Of a stretch of 64,000 nucleotides of DNA, positions 9,053 through 17,228 are shown piece after piece. The translations under genes were made by a program, and so were the position numbers. Below the pieces are notes generated by a model. It searched no databases. It was given only the letters and a program-made list of their open reading frames with translations, and was not told where the DNA came from. Positions within the stretch are counted from its first letter, which is position 1. Each line of letters begins with the position of its first letter. Source of the stretch: Polyangiaceae bacterium UTPRO1 (lineage in GTDB: Bacteria > Desulfobacterota > Binatia > UTPRO1); assembly GCA_002050235.1 (NCBI GenBank), contig MWST01000016.1, forward strand, positions 1 to 64,000. The letters are read 5' to 3'.

Positions 9053-9081
9053 TTGACACCCAAATTGCATGGCGTTAGAAG
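9053..9081 (+). promoter_or_regulatory. sigma-70-type promoter for the MMPL exporter gene
   Basis: A perfect TTGACA -35 box (9053-9058), a 17-base spacer and TAGAAG as -10 box (9076-9081) lie in the intergenic region and point at the MMPL gene at 9191. The implied leader is about 100 bases. It is one of the clearest promoters in the window. Confidence 0.65.
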
Positions 9082-9190
9082 CCGCGAGCTTGCTGAAAGG
9101 CGAGAAACTTCCGCTATTTTCGCCGCCTCGCGACGTCTCGTGACGACGCGCACGCCTTGCCGCCAGGGCTCTATACGCTAGGGGGATTCG

Positions 9191-11593
9191 ATGGCTCTCG
9201 ATTACGATGTTCCAGAGGATAAGCGCGCGCTCTACTGGCTCGGCGACCAGCTCATCGAGTGGCGCAATCCGGTGATGGTGGTCGTACTGATCGTCACCGG
9301 TCTCTTCGCCTACTGGACCTTCCAGCTCCGCTTGGTGACGAGCTTCGGCGACCTCCTGCCGCAGAGCCACGAGTTCGTGAAGATCCACAACAAGTACTCG
9401 GGCACCTTCGGCGGCGCCAACAACATCGTCGTCATGTACAGCGTCAAGGACGGAACGATCTTCACCAAGGAGCACCTCACCGACATCTTCAAGATGACCG
9501 AGGGCATGGACACGGTCTACGGCGTGAACCACAACCAGATCGAGTCCATCGGCCACCGCACGGTGCGGCACCTGAAAGTCGCCGCCGGCGGCACGCTGCG
9601 CGCCGAACCGGTGATGCTGCGTGCGCCCCAGAGCCAGGACGAGGTCGACGAGATCCGACGCATCGTCCACAACGCCGAGAACGTCTACGGGCTCATCGTC
9701 TCGCTCGACGACAAGTCGGCGCTTATCCGGGCCAACTTCATCGAGGGCCGGCTCGACTACAGGCGCATCTTCGACGACGTCAACAGCAAGGTCATCGAGC
9801 CGTTCGAAGGCCCGAACGTCGAGATCTACGCCGCCGGCGAGCCGCGGCTCTACGGCTGGGTCTACAAGTACGCCGGGGATGTCTTCTTCATCCTCGTCGT
9901 CACCTATTGCATCGAGTGGGTGCTCCGCTGGCTCTACTTCCACGACTGGCGCGGCTCGCTGCGACCGACGCTCACCGGCATCATCGCCGCCTTCTGGGGC
10001 CTCGGCTTCGTCCATCTAATCGGTCTGGCGCTCGATCCGCTGATGCTGGTGATGCCGTTCCTCATAACGGCGCGCGCCGTGAGCCATGCCATCCAGATGC
10101 ACGACCGCTACTACGAGGAGTTCGAAAAATCCGGATGGCACAAGCGCCGCGCCATCGTCGCCGCCTTCGCCGAGCTCTTCGTGCCGACGTTCTCCGGCAT
10201 CACCACCGACGCTTTCGGCGTGCTCGTGATCATCCTCGTGCCCGTGATCATGCTCCAGAAGCTCGCCATCACGGCGTCGTGGTGGATCCTCGCGATCACG
10301 ATCTCCGAGATGCTCCTCAACCCCATCGTCTACTACTACCTGAAGCCGCCGGAGCCCGAGTTCGTCGTGCTGCGCGAGCGCGGCGCCTTCCGCAAGTGGA
10401 TCGAGAGCTTCACCCACGTGCTGCTGTCGCCCGCGGGCAAGACGGGGACGCTCGTTTTCTGGGCGGCGCTCACCCTGGTCGGCGTCTTCTTCATGCGCGG
10501 CCTCACGATCGGCGATCCGACGTCGGCTTCGCCGCTCCTGTTCGACGATTCGTTCTACAACGTCTCGCACTCGAAGATTCAAGACAGCTTCGGGGGCGTC
10601 GAGCCGCTGATCGTCGTCACCGAGGGCTACGACAAAGACGCGATGAAAGATCCGCAGGTGTTGCGGACGATGGAGAAGTTCCAGCGCACCCTCGAGCGCG
10701 ACAAGGACATCGGCTACAGCTTCTCGCTCGCCGACATCATCCGCGCCGTGAACCGCGTCTTCCACGAGCTCGAGCCGAAGTGGGCCGTCATTCCCGATAG
10801 CTGGACCGACATCGGCGGCCTCTTCTTCATCTTCTTCTCGGGCTCGCCGCCGACCGAGACCGCGAAGTACGTGGACCCGAGCTACACGACCGCCCACGTG
10901 ACGTTCTTCGCCAAGAACCACCAGGGCGACAATATCCGGCGCATCATCCAGCGCTGCAAGAATTTCATCGCCGAGAACCCCATGGAAAAGGCGAGCTTCA
11001 AGCTCGCCGGCGGCCTCATCGGCGTGCTCGCGGCGGCCAACGAAGAGCTGGTCCGGAACGATCTGCTCATGAACTTCCTCGGCTTCTTCACGATCTGGGT
11101 CATCCTGCTCTTCACGTACCGATCGTTCGTCTGCGGCATCTACATCCTCGGGCCGCTGATCGCGTCCAACATCTTGGTGAACGCCTACATGGCCGTGAAC
11201 AACATCGGCGTGAACATACACACCCTGCCGCTGGTGACGGTCGGAGTCGGTTTCGGCGTCGACTACGGGCTCTACATCATCAGCCGCATCATCGAGGAGA
11301 TCCAGGTGAAGGGCGATCTCGACGACGCCGTGCGCGAGGCGCTCGTGACCTCCGGCAAGGCCGTGACCTTCACCGCCGTCACCATGATCGTCAGCACCGC
11401 CTTCTGGATCACCTCGAACATCCGCTTCAACGCCGAGATGGGGCTCCTCCTGGCGATCTGGATGGGCGTCAGCTATGTCGGCTCGCAGACGCTGCTGCCG
11501 GTGCTGGTGGCGGTGTTCAAGCCCAAGTTCATCATGCGCGAAGCGCTCACGAAGGCGCCGAAGCCCGCGGTGGCGGCGGCACGACAGGCGTAG
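9191..11593 (+). CDS. MMPL/RND superfamily exporter
   Basis: An 800-residue inner-membrane exporter of the MMPL/RND superfamily (HpnN-like group), expected to move lipids or other hydrophobic compounds out of the membrane. An N-terminal helix (about residues 26-46) precedes a periplasmic porter domain with TSFGDLLPQSHEFVKIHNKY, a hallmark of this group. Two clusters of membrane helices follow with the usual internal duplication. GVGFGVDYGLYIISR contains the conserved membrane aspartate (Asp691) used for proton coupling. ATG 9191 has a GGGGGA ribosome binding site nearby. Two small membrane-protein genes follow at once, the first 9 bases downstream, suggesting accessory subunits. The cargo is unknown; hopanoid or fatty-acyl export is only one possibility. 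Confidence 0.88.
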   Translation: MALDYDVPEDKRALYWLGDQLIEWRNPVMVVVLIVTGLFAYWTFQLRLVTSFGDLLPQSHEFVKIHNKYSGTFGGANNIVVMYSVKDGTIFTKEHLTDIFKMTEGMDTVYGVNHNQIESIGHRTVRHLKVAAGGTLRAEPVMLRAPQSQDEVDEIRRIVHNAENVYGLIVSLDDKSALIRANFIEGRLDYRRIFDDVNSKVIEPFEGPNVEIYAAGEPRLYGWVYKYAGDVFFILVVTYCIEWVLRWLYFHDWRGSLRPTLTGIIAAFWGLGFVHLIGLALDPLMLVMPFLITARAVSHAIQMHDRYYEEFEKSGWHKRRAIVAAFAELFVPTFSGITTDAFGVLVIILVPVIMLQKLAITASWWILAITISEMLLNPIVYYYLKPPEPEFVVLRERGAFRKWIESFTHVLLSPAGKTGTLVFWAALTLVGVFFMRGLTIGDPTSASPLLFDDSFYNVSHSKIQDSFGGVEPLIVVTEGYDKDAMKDPQVLRTMEKFQRTLERDKDIGYSFSLADIIRAVNRVFHELEPKWAVIPDSWTDIGGLFFIFFSGSPPTETAKYVDPSYTTAHVTFFAKNHQGDNIRRIIQRCKNFIAENPMEKASFKLAGGLIGVLAAANEELVRNDLLMNFLGFFTIWVILLFTYRSFVCGIYILGPLIASNILVNAYMAVNNIGVNIHTLPLVTVGVGFGVDYGLYIISRIIEEIQVKGDLDDAVREALVTSGKAVTFTAVTMIVSTAFWITSNIRFNAEMGLLLAIWMGVSYVGSQTLLPVLVAVFKPKFIMREALTKAPKPAVAAARQA

Positions 11594-11602
11594 GAGGACG
11601 TC

Positions 11603-11788
11603 ATGCATCTCGGTCTCTGGAGCTCGATCGCCATCGTTTTCGGCTTCAGCATCGTGGTCATCGCGCTCGACGAGTACGTAGCCAAGCCGTGGCGCCAGCG
11701 GCGCTGGCAAGCGCGCGCCGAATCGGGCGACAAGGAAGCGCAGGAGCTCCTCAAGGTCGCCCGCTCGGCCAAGGTCTACGACGAATGA
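11603..11788 (+). CDS. small single-helix membrane protein following the MMPL exporter
   Basis: A 61-residue protein with one hydrophobic helix (about residues 7-23) and a charged cytoplasmic tail containing QAR-ESGDKEAQELL. It starts 9 bases after the MMPL stop and has a strong AGGAGG ribosome binding site overlapping that stop (TAGGAGGACGTCATG). The position suggests a small accessory subunit of the exporter. I do not recognise a named family. Confidence 0.7.
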   Translation: MHLGLWSSIAIVFGFSIVVIALDEYVAKPWRQRRWQARAESGDKEAQELLKVARSAKVYDE

Positions 11789-11825
11789 GGGCGGGCGGGC
11801 GACGGCGGAGCCGGCTGCTGGCGAG

Positions 11826-12092
11826 GTGACGCCGCTTCGTTTCCTTCGCATCGCCGGGATCGCGGCCGCGTTCTTCGTGGCCTTCACGGTCTCGCAGGCG
11901 GTGACCGTGGCACGGACCGGCGAGACCATCCCCGGCATCCACTTCGCGATCGCGGCCCTCGCGGTCTTCTTCCTGGTGGGCGCGTGGGCGACCGAGCGGA
12001 CGCAGGGGCCACGGCAGAACGCGCGCAAGGACCTGCTCTGGGGGCTCGGGGCGGGCGGTCTCGCGATCTTCGCCATCCGGCTCCTCTCCTGA
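11826..12092 (+). CDS. small two- or three-helix membrane protein
   Basis: An 88-residue hydrophobic protein with three likely membrane segments (about residues 8-26, 37-54 and 70-87) and a charged loop TERTQGPRQNARK between the last two. The start is GTG 11826, 37 bases after the previous stop; GGCGAGG just upstream may serve as ribosome binding site. It continues the MMPL operon and precedes the DUF475 gene by 37 bases. No named family is recognised. Confidence 0.6.
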   Translation: MTPLRFLRIAGIAAAFFVAFTVSQAVTVARTGETIPGIHFAIAALAVFFLVGAWATERTQGPRQNARKDLLWGLGAGGLAIFAIRLLS

Positions 12093-12129
12093 CGGTGCGC
12101 CGGCCGCCGCGCCCGCCGCCCCGCCACAG

Positions 12130-13158
12130 ATGAAATATTTCCGCGGTTCGTTCCTGGTCACGGTCGCCGGCCTAGCCGCCGGAGCGGCGCTCGGGTGGGA
12201 TATCCACGGAACCATCGCCGGCGTGCTCGGCACGACGTTCATCGTCGGCGTCCTGGCGGTGCTCGAGGTGTCGTTGTCGTTCGACAATGCGGTCGTGAAC
12301 GCGACGGTGCTCCGCGAGATGGATCCCCTCTGGCAGCGGCGCTTCATGACCTGGGGAATCGCGATCGCCGTCTTCGGCATGCGTATAGTCTTCCCGCTGG
12401 CGATCGTCGCAGTGATCGCACACATCGATCCGTGGAACGCGGTAGTGCTCTCGCTGACGCGCCCCGACGAGTACTCGCGCATCATCGCCAGCGCCCACGT
12501 CTCCGTAGCGGCCTTCGGCGGAGCCTTTCTGTTGATGGTCGGCTTCAAGCATTTCCTCAACAAGGACAAGCAGCTGCACTGGATAGCGCTGGTCGAACGG
12601 CCGCTGGTATCGGTGGGCCGCATCGAAGCCTTCGGTCTCGGGATCGTGCTCTTCGGGCTCTGGGCGGTGGCGGCATGGCTTCCGGAGCGCGAGCGCTATG
12701 AGTTCCTCGTTGCTGGAATCTTCGGCCTCATCACCTTCATCGGCGTCGACGGGATCGCCGCCATCGTCGATCCGGCCGACGTCGCGGCCGGCGCGGCGGC
12801 GCGCTCCGGTGCCGCGGCCTTCCTCTACCTCGAGGTGCTCGACGCCAGCTTCAGCTTCGACGGCGTCATCGGCGCCTTTGCGCTCTCCAACAATCTGCTG
12901 GTGATCGCGATCGGGCTGGGCATCGGGGCCATGTTCGTGCGAAGCTTGACCATCATGCTCGTGGACCGCGGGACGCTCACCCAGTATCGGTATCTCGAGC
13001 ACGGAGCGTTCTACGCGATCATCGCCCTCGGCACGATCATGTTCCTGGGGGCGGTGCGGCCGATCCCCGAGGCCGTGACGGGTCTGGTCGGCGCCGGATT
13101 CATCGGCCTCGCGTTCTGGCACTCGCTGCGCGACAACCGGCGCGAGGGTCGCGCGTGA
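12130..13158 (+). CDS. DUF475 family (TerC-like) integral membrane protein
   Basis: A 342-residue polytopic membrane protein of the DUF475 family, in the TerC/LysE-like superfamily. The family signature is clear: VLAVLEVSLSFDNAVVNATVL near residues 41-61 with the membrane Asp and Asn, FMTWGIAIAVFGMRIVFPLAIV after it, and in the second half YLEVLDASFSFDGVIGAFALSNN, an internal duplication of the DN-type motif. TerC-type proteins are linked to metal ion (often manganese) export or metalation of exported proteins; that role is inferred here. Its stop overlaps the next start (GTGA, 4 bases). The neighbours are a His-rich exported peptide, a TonB-dependent receptor and TonB, which supports metal handling. 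Confidence 0.88.
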   Translation: MKYFRGSFLVTVAGLAAGAALGWDIHGTIAGVLGTTFIVGVLAVLEVSLSFDNAVVNATVLREMDPLWQRRFMTWGIAIAVFGMRIVFPLAIVAVIAHIDPWNAVVLSLTRPDEYSRIIASAHVSVAAFGGAFLLMVGFKHFLNKDKQLHWIALVERPLVSVGRIEAFGLGIVLFGLWAVAAWLPERERYEFLVAGIFGLITFIGVDGIAAIVDPADVAAGAAARSGAAAFLYLEVLDASFSFDGVIGAFALSNNLLVIAIGLGIGAMFVRSLTIMLVDRGTLTQYRYLEHGAFYAIIALGTIMFLGAVRPIPEAVTGLVGAGFIGLAFWHSLRDNRREGRA

Positions 13159-13565
13159 CGGTGGCGGCGGGGCGGCGGACGCTGGCGTCATGCCCGCGGG
13201 CGGTGCTCGTGGTGCTGCTGGCGTTCGCGATCGAGCTCCTGCCACCGCCGTCGGTGCTCGTGCGCCACCGGCACGCCGGCGGCAGGACGGCGCACGTGCA
13301 CGCAGGTCGGGTCGCGGGAAGCGGTCACGCCGTCGCCGCCGACGTCGTGGAGCGGACGCCATCCTCCGGCGCGGCGCTGGCGCCCGTCGGATCGGCGGAT
13401 CTCCACGCCCACCTCGTCCCGCCCGCGGTCGTGGCGGCGCTGCCGGCGCTCGTGCCGCCGCCGCCGACGCTCGTCGGCGTCCCGCTACCGATGGTGGCGG
13501 CGCCGCGAGAGCTTTCCGCGCGGACCGGAACTACCAGAGCGCGGTCGCCGCCGGTCGCCGGCTAA
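13155..13565 (+). CDS. small His-rich putative exported protein
   Basis: A 136-residue protein starting with GTG 13155 that overlaps the DUF475 stop by 4 bases. It has an N-terminal hydrophobic segment (about residues 14-34) that could be a signal peptide or anchor. Paired histidines follow: HRH near residue 38, AHVH near 46 and LHAH near 83. The remainder is Pro/Ala/Val rich. Third codon positions are strongly G/C, as expected for a real gene here. Placement between a TerC-like protein and a TonB-dependent receptor suggests metal binding; this is inference. I do not recognise a family, and a chance open frame in GC-rich DNA cannot be excluded. Confidence 0.55.
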   Translation: MTVAAGRRTLASCPRAVLVVLLAFAIELLPPPSVLVRHRHAGGRTAHVHAGRVAGSGHAVAADVVERTPSSGAALAPVGSADLHAHLVPPAVVAALPALVPPPPTLVGVPLPMVAAPRELSARTGTTRARSPPVAG

Positions 13566-13732
13566 AGAAGCGCCGCAGCCGGGAAGATCGCGCCGAGCGC
13601 GCGAGAAGACGGCGCGGTGCGTGCCGATGCTCCGCGCGGTTCGCGGCCGGGTGCCGTGAGCCCACTCGTCCATGATCTTGCCGCGCCGTCTTCGAGTCGA
13701 GGGCTCGCGGCATCAGCCTGCCTGGAGGTCCC

Positions 13733-15889
13733 ATGCTGCGTCGCATTCTCTTGGCCGCGGTGCTCGTACCGAGCTTGGCGAGCGCCCCGGCTTCTCCCGT
13801 CTGCGCCGAGGCCGACGGTATGCTCGCTGCCGAAGTTCCGGAGCGCTCCGACGAGGAGCCCCGACCTGCCGCTTCACCGTCCACTGATGTTCCCGGGAGC
13901 CGGATGCTGCTCCCGGAGACCGTGGTCCAGGCCGACCGCCCGATCACCGCTGCTTCGTCGCTGATCGTGCGCAGTCGTGACTTCTCGCTGCGACCCATTC
14001 GCCGTCCGGCCGACATCCTCGAGGTGACGCCCGGACTCGTCGTCGTCCAGCACGCCGGCGGGGGCAAGGCCAACCAGTACTATCTCCGCGGCTTCGATGC
14101 CGATCACGGCACCGACGTCGCGCTCTCCATGGACGACGTGCCGATCAACAATCCGAGCCATGCGCACGGACAGGGCTACGCCGACGCGAACTTCGTGATC
14201 CCCGAGGTGGTCGAGCGCATCGAGGTCGACAAAGGGCCGTACTTCCTGAAGCACGGCGACTTCGCGACCGCGGGAGCGGTGAACCTGGTCACCAAGCGCG
14301 CCGCCATCGAGAACACCGCTACGTTCAGCGCCGGACGTTTCGATCTCTTCCGCGGCGTCGTCGTGGGCAGTCGCGAGCTCGGCGCCTTCGAGACGCTCTT
14401 CGCCGCCGAGGGGGCGGGACAGAACGGTCCCTTCGAGCACCCGGAGCACTACAACCGCTACAAGCTCTTCTCGCGCGTCGGGTACGACGGCGGCGATTGG
14501 CGCTCGGACCTCACCTTCACCAGCTACCGCGGCACCTGGAACGCCTCGGGGCAGATCCCGCTGCGCGCCGTTCGCGCCGGCGAGCTCGATCGCTTCGGAG
14601 CGATCGACCCGAGCGAGGGCGGCACGTCGCAGCGCCATCAACTGTACGGGCGCGCGAGCTGGCGTCCCGACGAGACGCAGGAGCTGAGCCTGCTCGGCTA
14701 CGGGGTGTACTACGACCTCGACCTCTTCTCGAACTTCACCTTCTTCGCCCGCGATCCGGTGAACGGCGATCAGATCGAGCAGAAGGACAAGCGCTTCTTC
14801 GGCGGCGGCGAGGTCCGCTACGTCCGTCACGCCGTTCTCGGGGGAACGGACACGGCGTTCACCGCTGCTGCCGGTCTCCGCGGCGACCACATCGGCGAAC
14901 AGCTGAACTACACGATCAAGCGCGAGTTCCTGACGCGCCAGACCGATCACGCCGTACGCCAGGTGAACTCCTTCGCGTACGTCGGCGCCGACACGACCTG
15001 GACGCCGTGGCTGCGAACGATCGTCGGCCTGCGCTTCGACGACCTCTACTTCGACGTCGACAACGAGCTCGAAGCGACCAGCCCTCCGGACCTGGTCGGC
15101 CAGGGAGTCAGGAACAAGGCGATCTTCAGCCCGAAGGCGAGCATCGTCCTCTCGCCGCTCGCGAACCTCGATGTCTTCATCAACTACGGCGAGGGCTTCC
15201 ATTCGAACGACGCGCGCGGCGTCGTGCGCGAGGTGAGTCCGGTCGATCCGAGCGCCAAGGCTCGTGGCGGCGAGCTCGGAGTACGGACGCGCCTCTTCGA
15301 TCGCCTCGATCTGGCGGCGGCGATCTGGATGCTCGACCTCGACAGCGAGATGGTCTTCGTCGGCGACGAGGGAACGACGGAGCCGAGCGGCGCTACACGC
15401 CGCATCGGCGGCGAGCTAGAGGTCCGCTACCGCATACTCGACTGGCTCTTCTTCGACGTCGACTACACACAGACGGTCGCGAAGTATCGCTTCGCGCCCG
15501 ACCGCGAGGACGACGTGCCGCTGGCGCCGCGCTTCACGGTGAACGGCGGCCTCACCGTGCGCCGTGAGGACGGCGTCTTCGGCAGCTTGCGGACGCGGGC
15601 GATCAGTGCCCGTCCCGCGAACGAGGACAACTCGCTGCGCGCTGCGGGGTACACGATCTGGGACCTGCAGCTCGGGAAGCGCTGGGAGCTCCCGGCTGCC
15701 TGGTCCGGCGGCCGGGTGAAGGCGCTCACGGTGCAGCTCGACATCCAGAATCTCTTCGATCACGACTACCGGGAGGCGCAGTTCGCGACCGATTCACGGC
15801 TCCGGAACGAACCCGACATCGTCTCCGACATCGGTTTCACACCCGGTTATCCGTTGACGGCGATCGGCTCGATCACGTTCGCATTCTGA
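13733..15889 (+). CDS. TonB-dependent outer-membrane receptor
   Basis: A 718-residue outer-membrane receptor with a signal peptide (about residues 1-26, ending near VCAEA). A short TonB-box-like LPETVVQA (about residues 61-68) precedes the plug domain. The plug contains RPADILEVTPGLVVVQHAGGGKANQYYLRGFDADHGTD and the segment SMDDVPINNPSHAHGQGYAD, characteristic of one receptor group. A C-terminal beta-barrel ends in aromatic Phe (ITFAF), the usual assembly signal. The His/Asp-rich plug (DADHGTD, SHAHGQGYAD) may relate to metal or metal-chelate ligands. A GGAGG ribosome binding site precedes ATG 13733. TonB is encoded 8 bases downstream. The ligand is not identifiable from sequence. Confidence 0.92.
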   Translation: MLRRILLAAVLVPSLASAPASPVCAEADGMLAAEVPERSDEEPRPAASPSTDVPGSRMLLPETVVQADRPITAASSLIVRSRDFSLRPIRRPADILEVTPGLVVVQHAGGGKANQYYLRGFDADHGTDVALSMDDVPINNPSHAHGQGYADANFVIPEVVERIEVDKGPYFLKHGDFATAGAVNLVTKRAAIENTATFSAGRFDLFRGVVVGSRELGAFETLFAAEGAGQNGPFEHPEHYNRYKLFSRVGYDGGDWRSDLTFTSYRGTWNASGQIPLRAVRAGELDRFGAIDPSEGGTSQRHQLYGRASWRPDETQELSLLGYGVYYDLDLFSNFTFFARDPVNGDQIEQKDKRFFGGGEVRYVRHAVLGGTDTAFTAAAGLRGDHIGEQLNYTIKREFLTRQTDHAVRQVNSFAYVGADTTWTPWLRTIVGLRFDDLYFDVDNELEATSPPDLVGQGVRNKAIFSPKASIVLSPLANLDVFINYGEGFHSNDARGVVREVSPVDPSAKARGGELGVRTRLFDRLDLAAAIWMLDLDSEMVFVGDEGTTEPSGATRRIGGELEVRYRILDWLFFDVDYTQTVAKYRFAPDREDDVPLAPRFTVNGGLTVRREDGVFGSLRTRAISARPANEDNSLRAAGYTIWDLQLGKRWELPAAWSGGRVKALTVQLDIQNLFDHDYREAQFATDSRLRNEPDIVSDIGFTPGYPLTAIGSITFAF

Positions 15890-15897
15890 GCACGGCG

Positions 15898-16611
15898 ATG
15901 GGGTCGGCGGTCTCGTGGGTCCGGAGCTTCGGCGTCTCGATCGCGATCCATGCGCTCCTGCTCGCCGTCCTCTATGATCGGACCGTACGCGTGATTGCCG
16001 ACTCCTCGCTGCACACCCTCGTGCCGGTCCGGGTCATTTGGTCGGAGCCGGCACCGGCTGCGGTGGTGCCGGCGGCTGCAGCCGTTGCTGCCGCGAGCGC
16101 TCCCGAGGCCGCGGTGCCCCGCGAACCCGTGAGTCCCCCGCGCCCCGAGCCGCCGCCGCGACCGGTACGGGGGCGCACCGCTTCTCCGGCGCCGCGCCCA
16201 CGGGCGGCGCCGCCTCCGCCGGGGGCGAGCGCCGCCGAGGCAGCGACGGGGATGGCCGGCGCACCTGCAGCCGCCGCCGGCGGCGGCAGCGGGGAGGCCG
16301 GAGCGGGCGCTGCCGAGGCACCGCTGGCGCTCGCAGCAGTCGCGCATCCCCCCGAGCTCGTAGAGCGCATCTTGCCCGAGTATCCCGCTCGTGCCCGGGC
16401 TCTCGAGCTCGAGGGCCGAGTGCTCCTGGAGATCGTGCTCGATCGCGAGGGGCGGCCGGAGCCCGATATCCGGGTGCGCCGCTCGCAGCCGCCTTTCGAC
16501 GCCGCGGCGATCGCGGCCGTGCGTCAGTGGCGCTTCCGACCGGCCCGCGACGGCGCCGGACGCCCGGTGCGGGTGATAATGGAGATCCCCGTCCGTTTCG
16601 AGCTGCGTTGA
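15898..16611 (+). CDS. tonB: TonB family energy-transducing protein
   Basis: A 237-residue TonB-type protein with one membrane helix containing SIAIHALLLAVL (about residues 12-27) and the His typical of TonB anchors. A long Pro/Ala-rich periplasmic spacer (about residues 45-140) leads to a C-terminal TonB domain with ILPEYPARARALELEGRVLLEIVLD and AAIAAVRQWRFRPA. It lies 8 bases after the receptor gene and presumably energises it. No exbB/exbD pair adjoins it; the pair at 3.0-4.1 kb or one outside the window would have to serve. The gene is followed by an intergenic region with repeats. Confidence 0.9.
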   Translation: MGSAVSWVRSFGVSIAIHALLLAVLYDRTVRVIADSSLHTLVPVRVIWSEPAPAAVVPAAAAVAAASAPEAAVPREPVSPPRPEPPPRPVRGRTASPAPRPRAAPPPPGASAAEAATGMAGAPAAAAGGGSGEAGAGAAEAPLALAAVAHPPELVERILPEYPARARALELEGRVLLEIVLDREGRPEPDIRVRRSQPPFDAAAIAAVRQWRFRPARDGAGRPVRVIMEIPVRFELR

Positions 16612-16648
16612 CGCCGGAGCGGCGGAATTCCTTGACTTCCGTCGCCGC

Positions 16649-16686
16649 CTCTTTCATAGGCGAGGCGTAGCCCGGAGGCCGGGCGG
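16649..16686. repeat. 38-bp direct repeat, copy 1
   Basis: Identical to 16724-16761 over 38 bases. It begins CTCTTTCATAGGCGAGG and ends with GCCCGGAGGCCGGGC plus GG, a 6-bp hairpin with a 3-base loop. The two copies start 75 bases apart. Confidence 0.85.
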
Positions 16687-16723
16687 CCCACCCGTGCTCG
16701 ACGAGGAAGTCAAACATCTCGCG

Positions 16724-16761
16724 CTCTTTCATAGGCGAGGCGTAGCCCGGAGGCCGGGCGG
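16724..16761. repeat. 38-bp direct repeat, copy 2
   Basis: Second identical copy of the repeat at 16649-16686. The 37 bases between them contain GAAGTCAAA, the complement-like counterpart of TTGACTTCC found before copy 1, so the flanks are partly related in inverted orientation. Confidence 0.85.
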
Positions 16762-16880
16762 GGAGAGGCGGAGGCGGCGGATGATGCGAGCGGCCACGTG
16801 GCCCGATGCGAGCGCGTCGACCGGAGTCGGAGTGAAGCGGCTGGGTCGCGACGCCGCCTGCCCGGACAGCAGGCAGATGA

Positions 16881-16913
16881 GCCACGACCGCGTTGCTCAA
16901 GCGCGGTCGTGGC
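16881..16913. repeat. 12-bp inverted repeat (hairpin) in the intergenic region
   Basis: GCCACGACCGCG (16881-16892) pairs perfectly with 16902-16913 around a 9-base loop. No T-run follows, so it is not a typical intrinsic terminator. It may be a structured RNA element, a protein site, or the TonB operon's factor-dependent end. Confidence 0.55.
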
Positions 16914-17228
16914 AGAAGCGCGGATCAGGGGGAGGCAATGGAGCGTCGTGGGGAGGGAAGAGTCCGCGCTCCGGCTGCCAGGGAGAGCAAGGCTGGTGCC
17001 ATGGTGGACTCGGCCGTAGCTCGGCGACTGAGCGTCGGGCGTCCGGCGCCGCCGCGTGCGCAAAGTCGGCGCTCGGCAACGAGAATCGAGAGCCCGCAAT
17101 GGTCGTATCGGCGCTGTCGAAGCGGCGCGGCGGCTATGGCGTCTGCGAGGAAAGCCGGGTGCTGCAGAACGGCAATGCCGGCAGCGAACAATGCGCTGCT
17201 GCAAGGTTGGTGCTGTGGGGAGGGATGC

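Larger units (their letters stand above)
16612..17228. other. 617-base intergenic region with repeats and a hairpin, no convincing gene
   Basis: It holds two 38-bp direct repeats (16649-16686 and 16724-16761) and a 12-bp hairpin (16881-16913). Reading frames on both strands are open by chance in this GC-rich DNA. The rightward frame runs into the asparagine-synthase-like gene, but the strong ribosome binding site at 17217-17225 marks the true start at 17229. I compared the region by eye with RNase P RNA and cobalamin-riboswitch conserved blocks and saw no match. Confidence 0.5.

Noticed and set aside
16893..17228. An in-frame upstream extension of the asparagine-synthase-like protein by 112 residues.
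   Set aside because: It starts at a TTG in a hairpin loop, has no family similarity, and a strong ribosome binding site marks ATG 17229.
16900..17228. A possible RNase P RNA or cobalamin riboswitch, suggested by GAGGAAAG-like and GGTGCC-like bits.
   Set aside because: The ordered conserved blocks of either RNA are missing on both strands.
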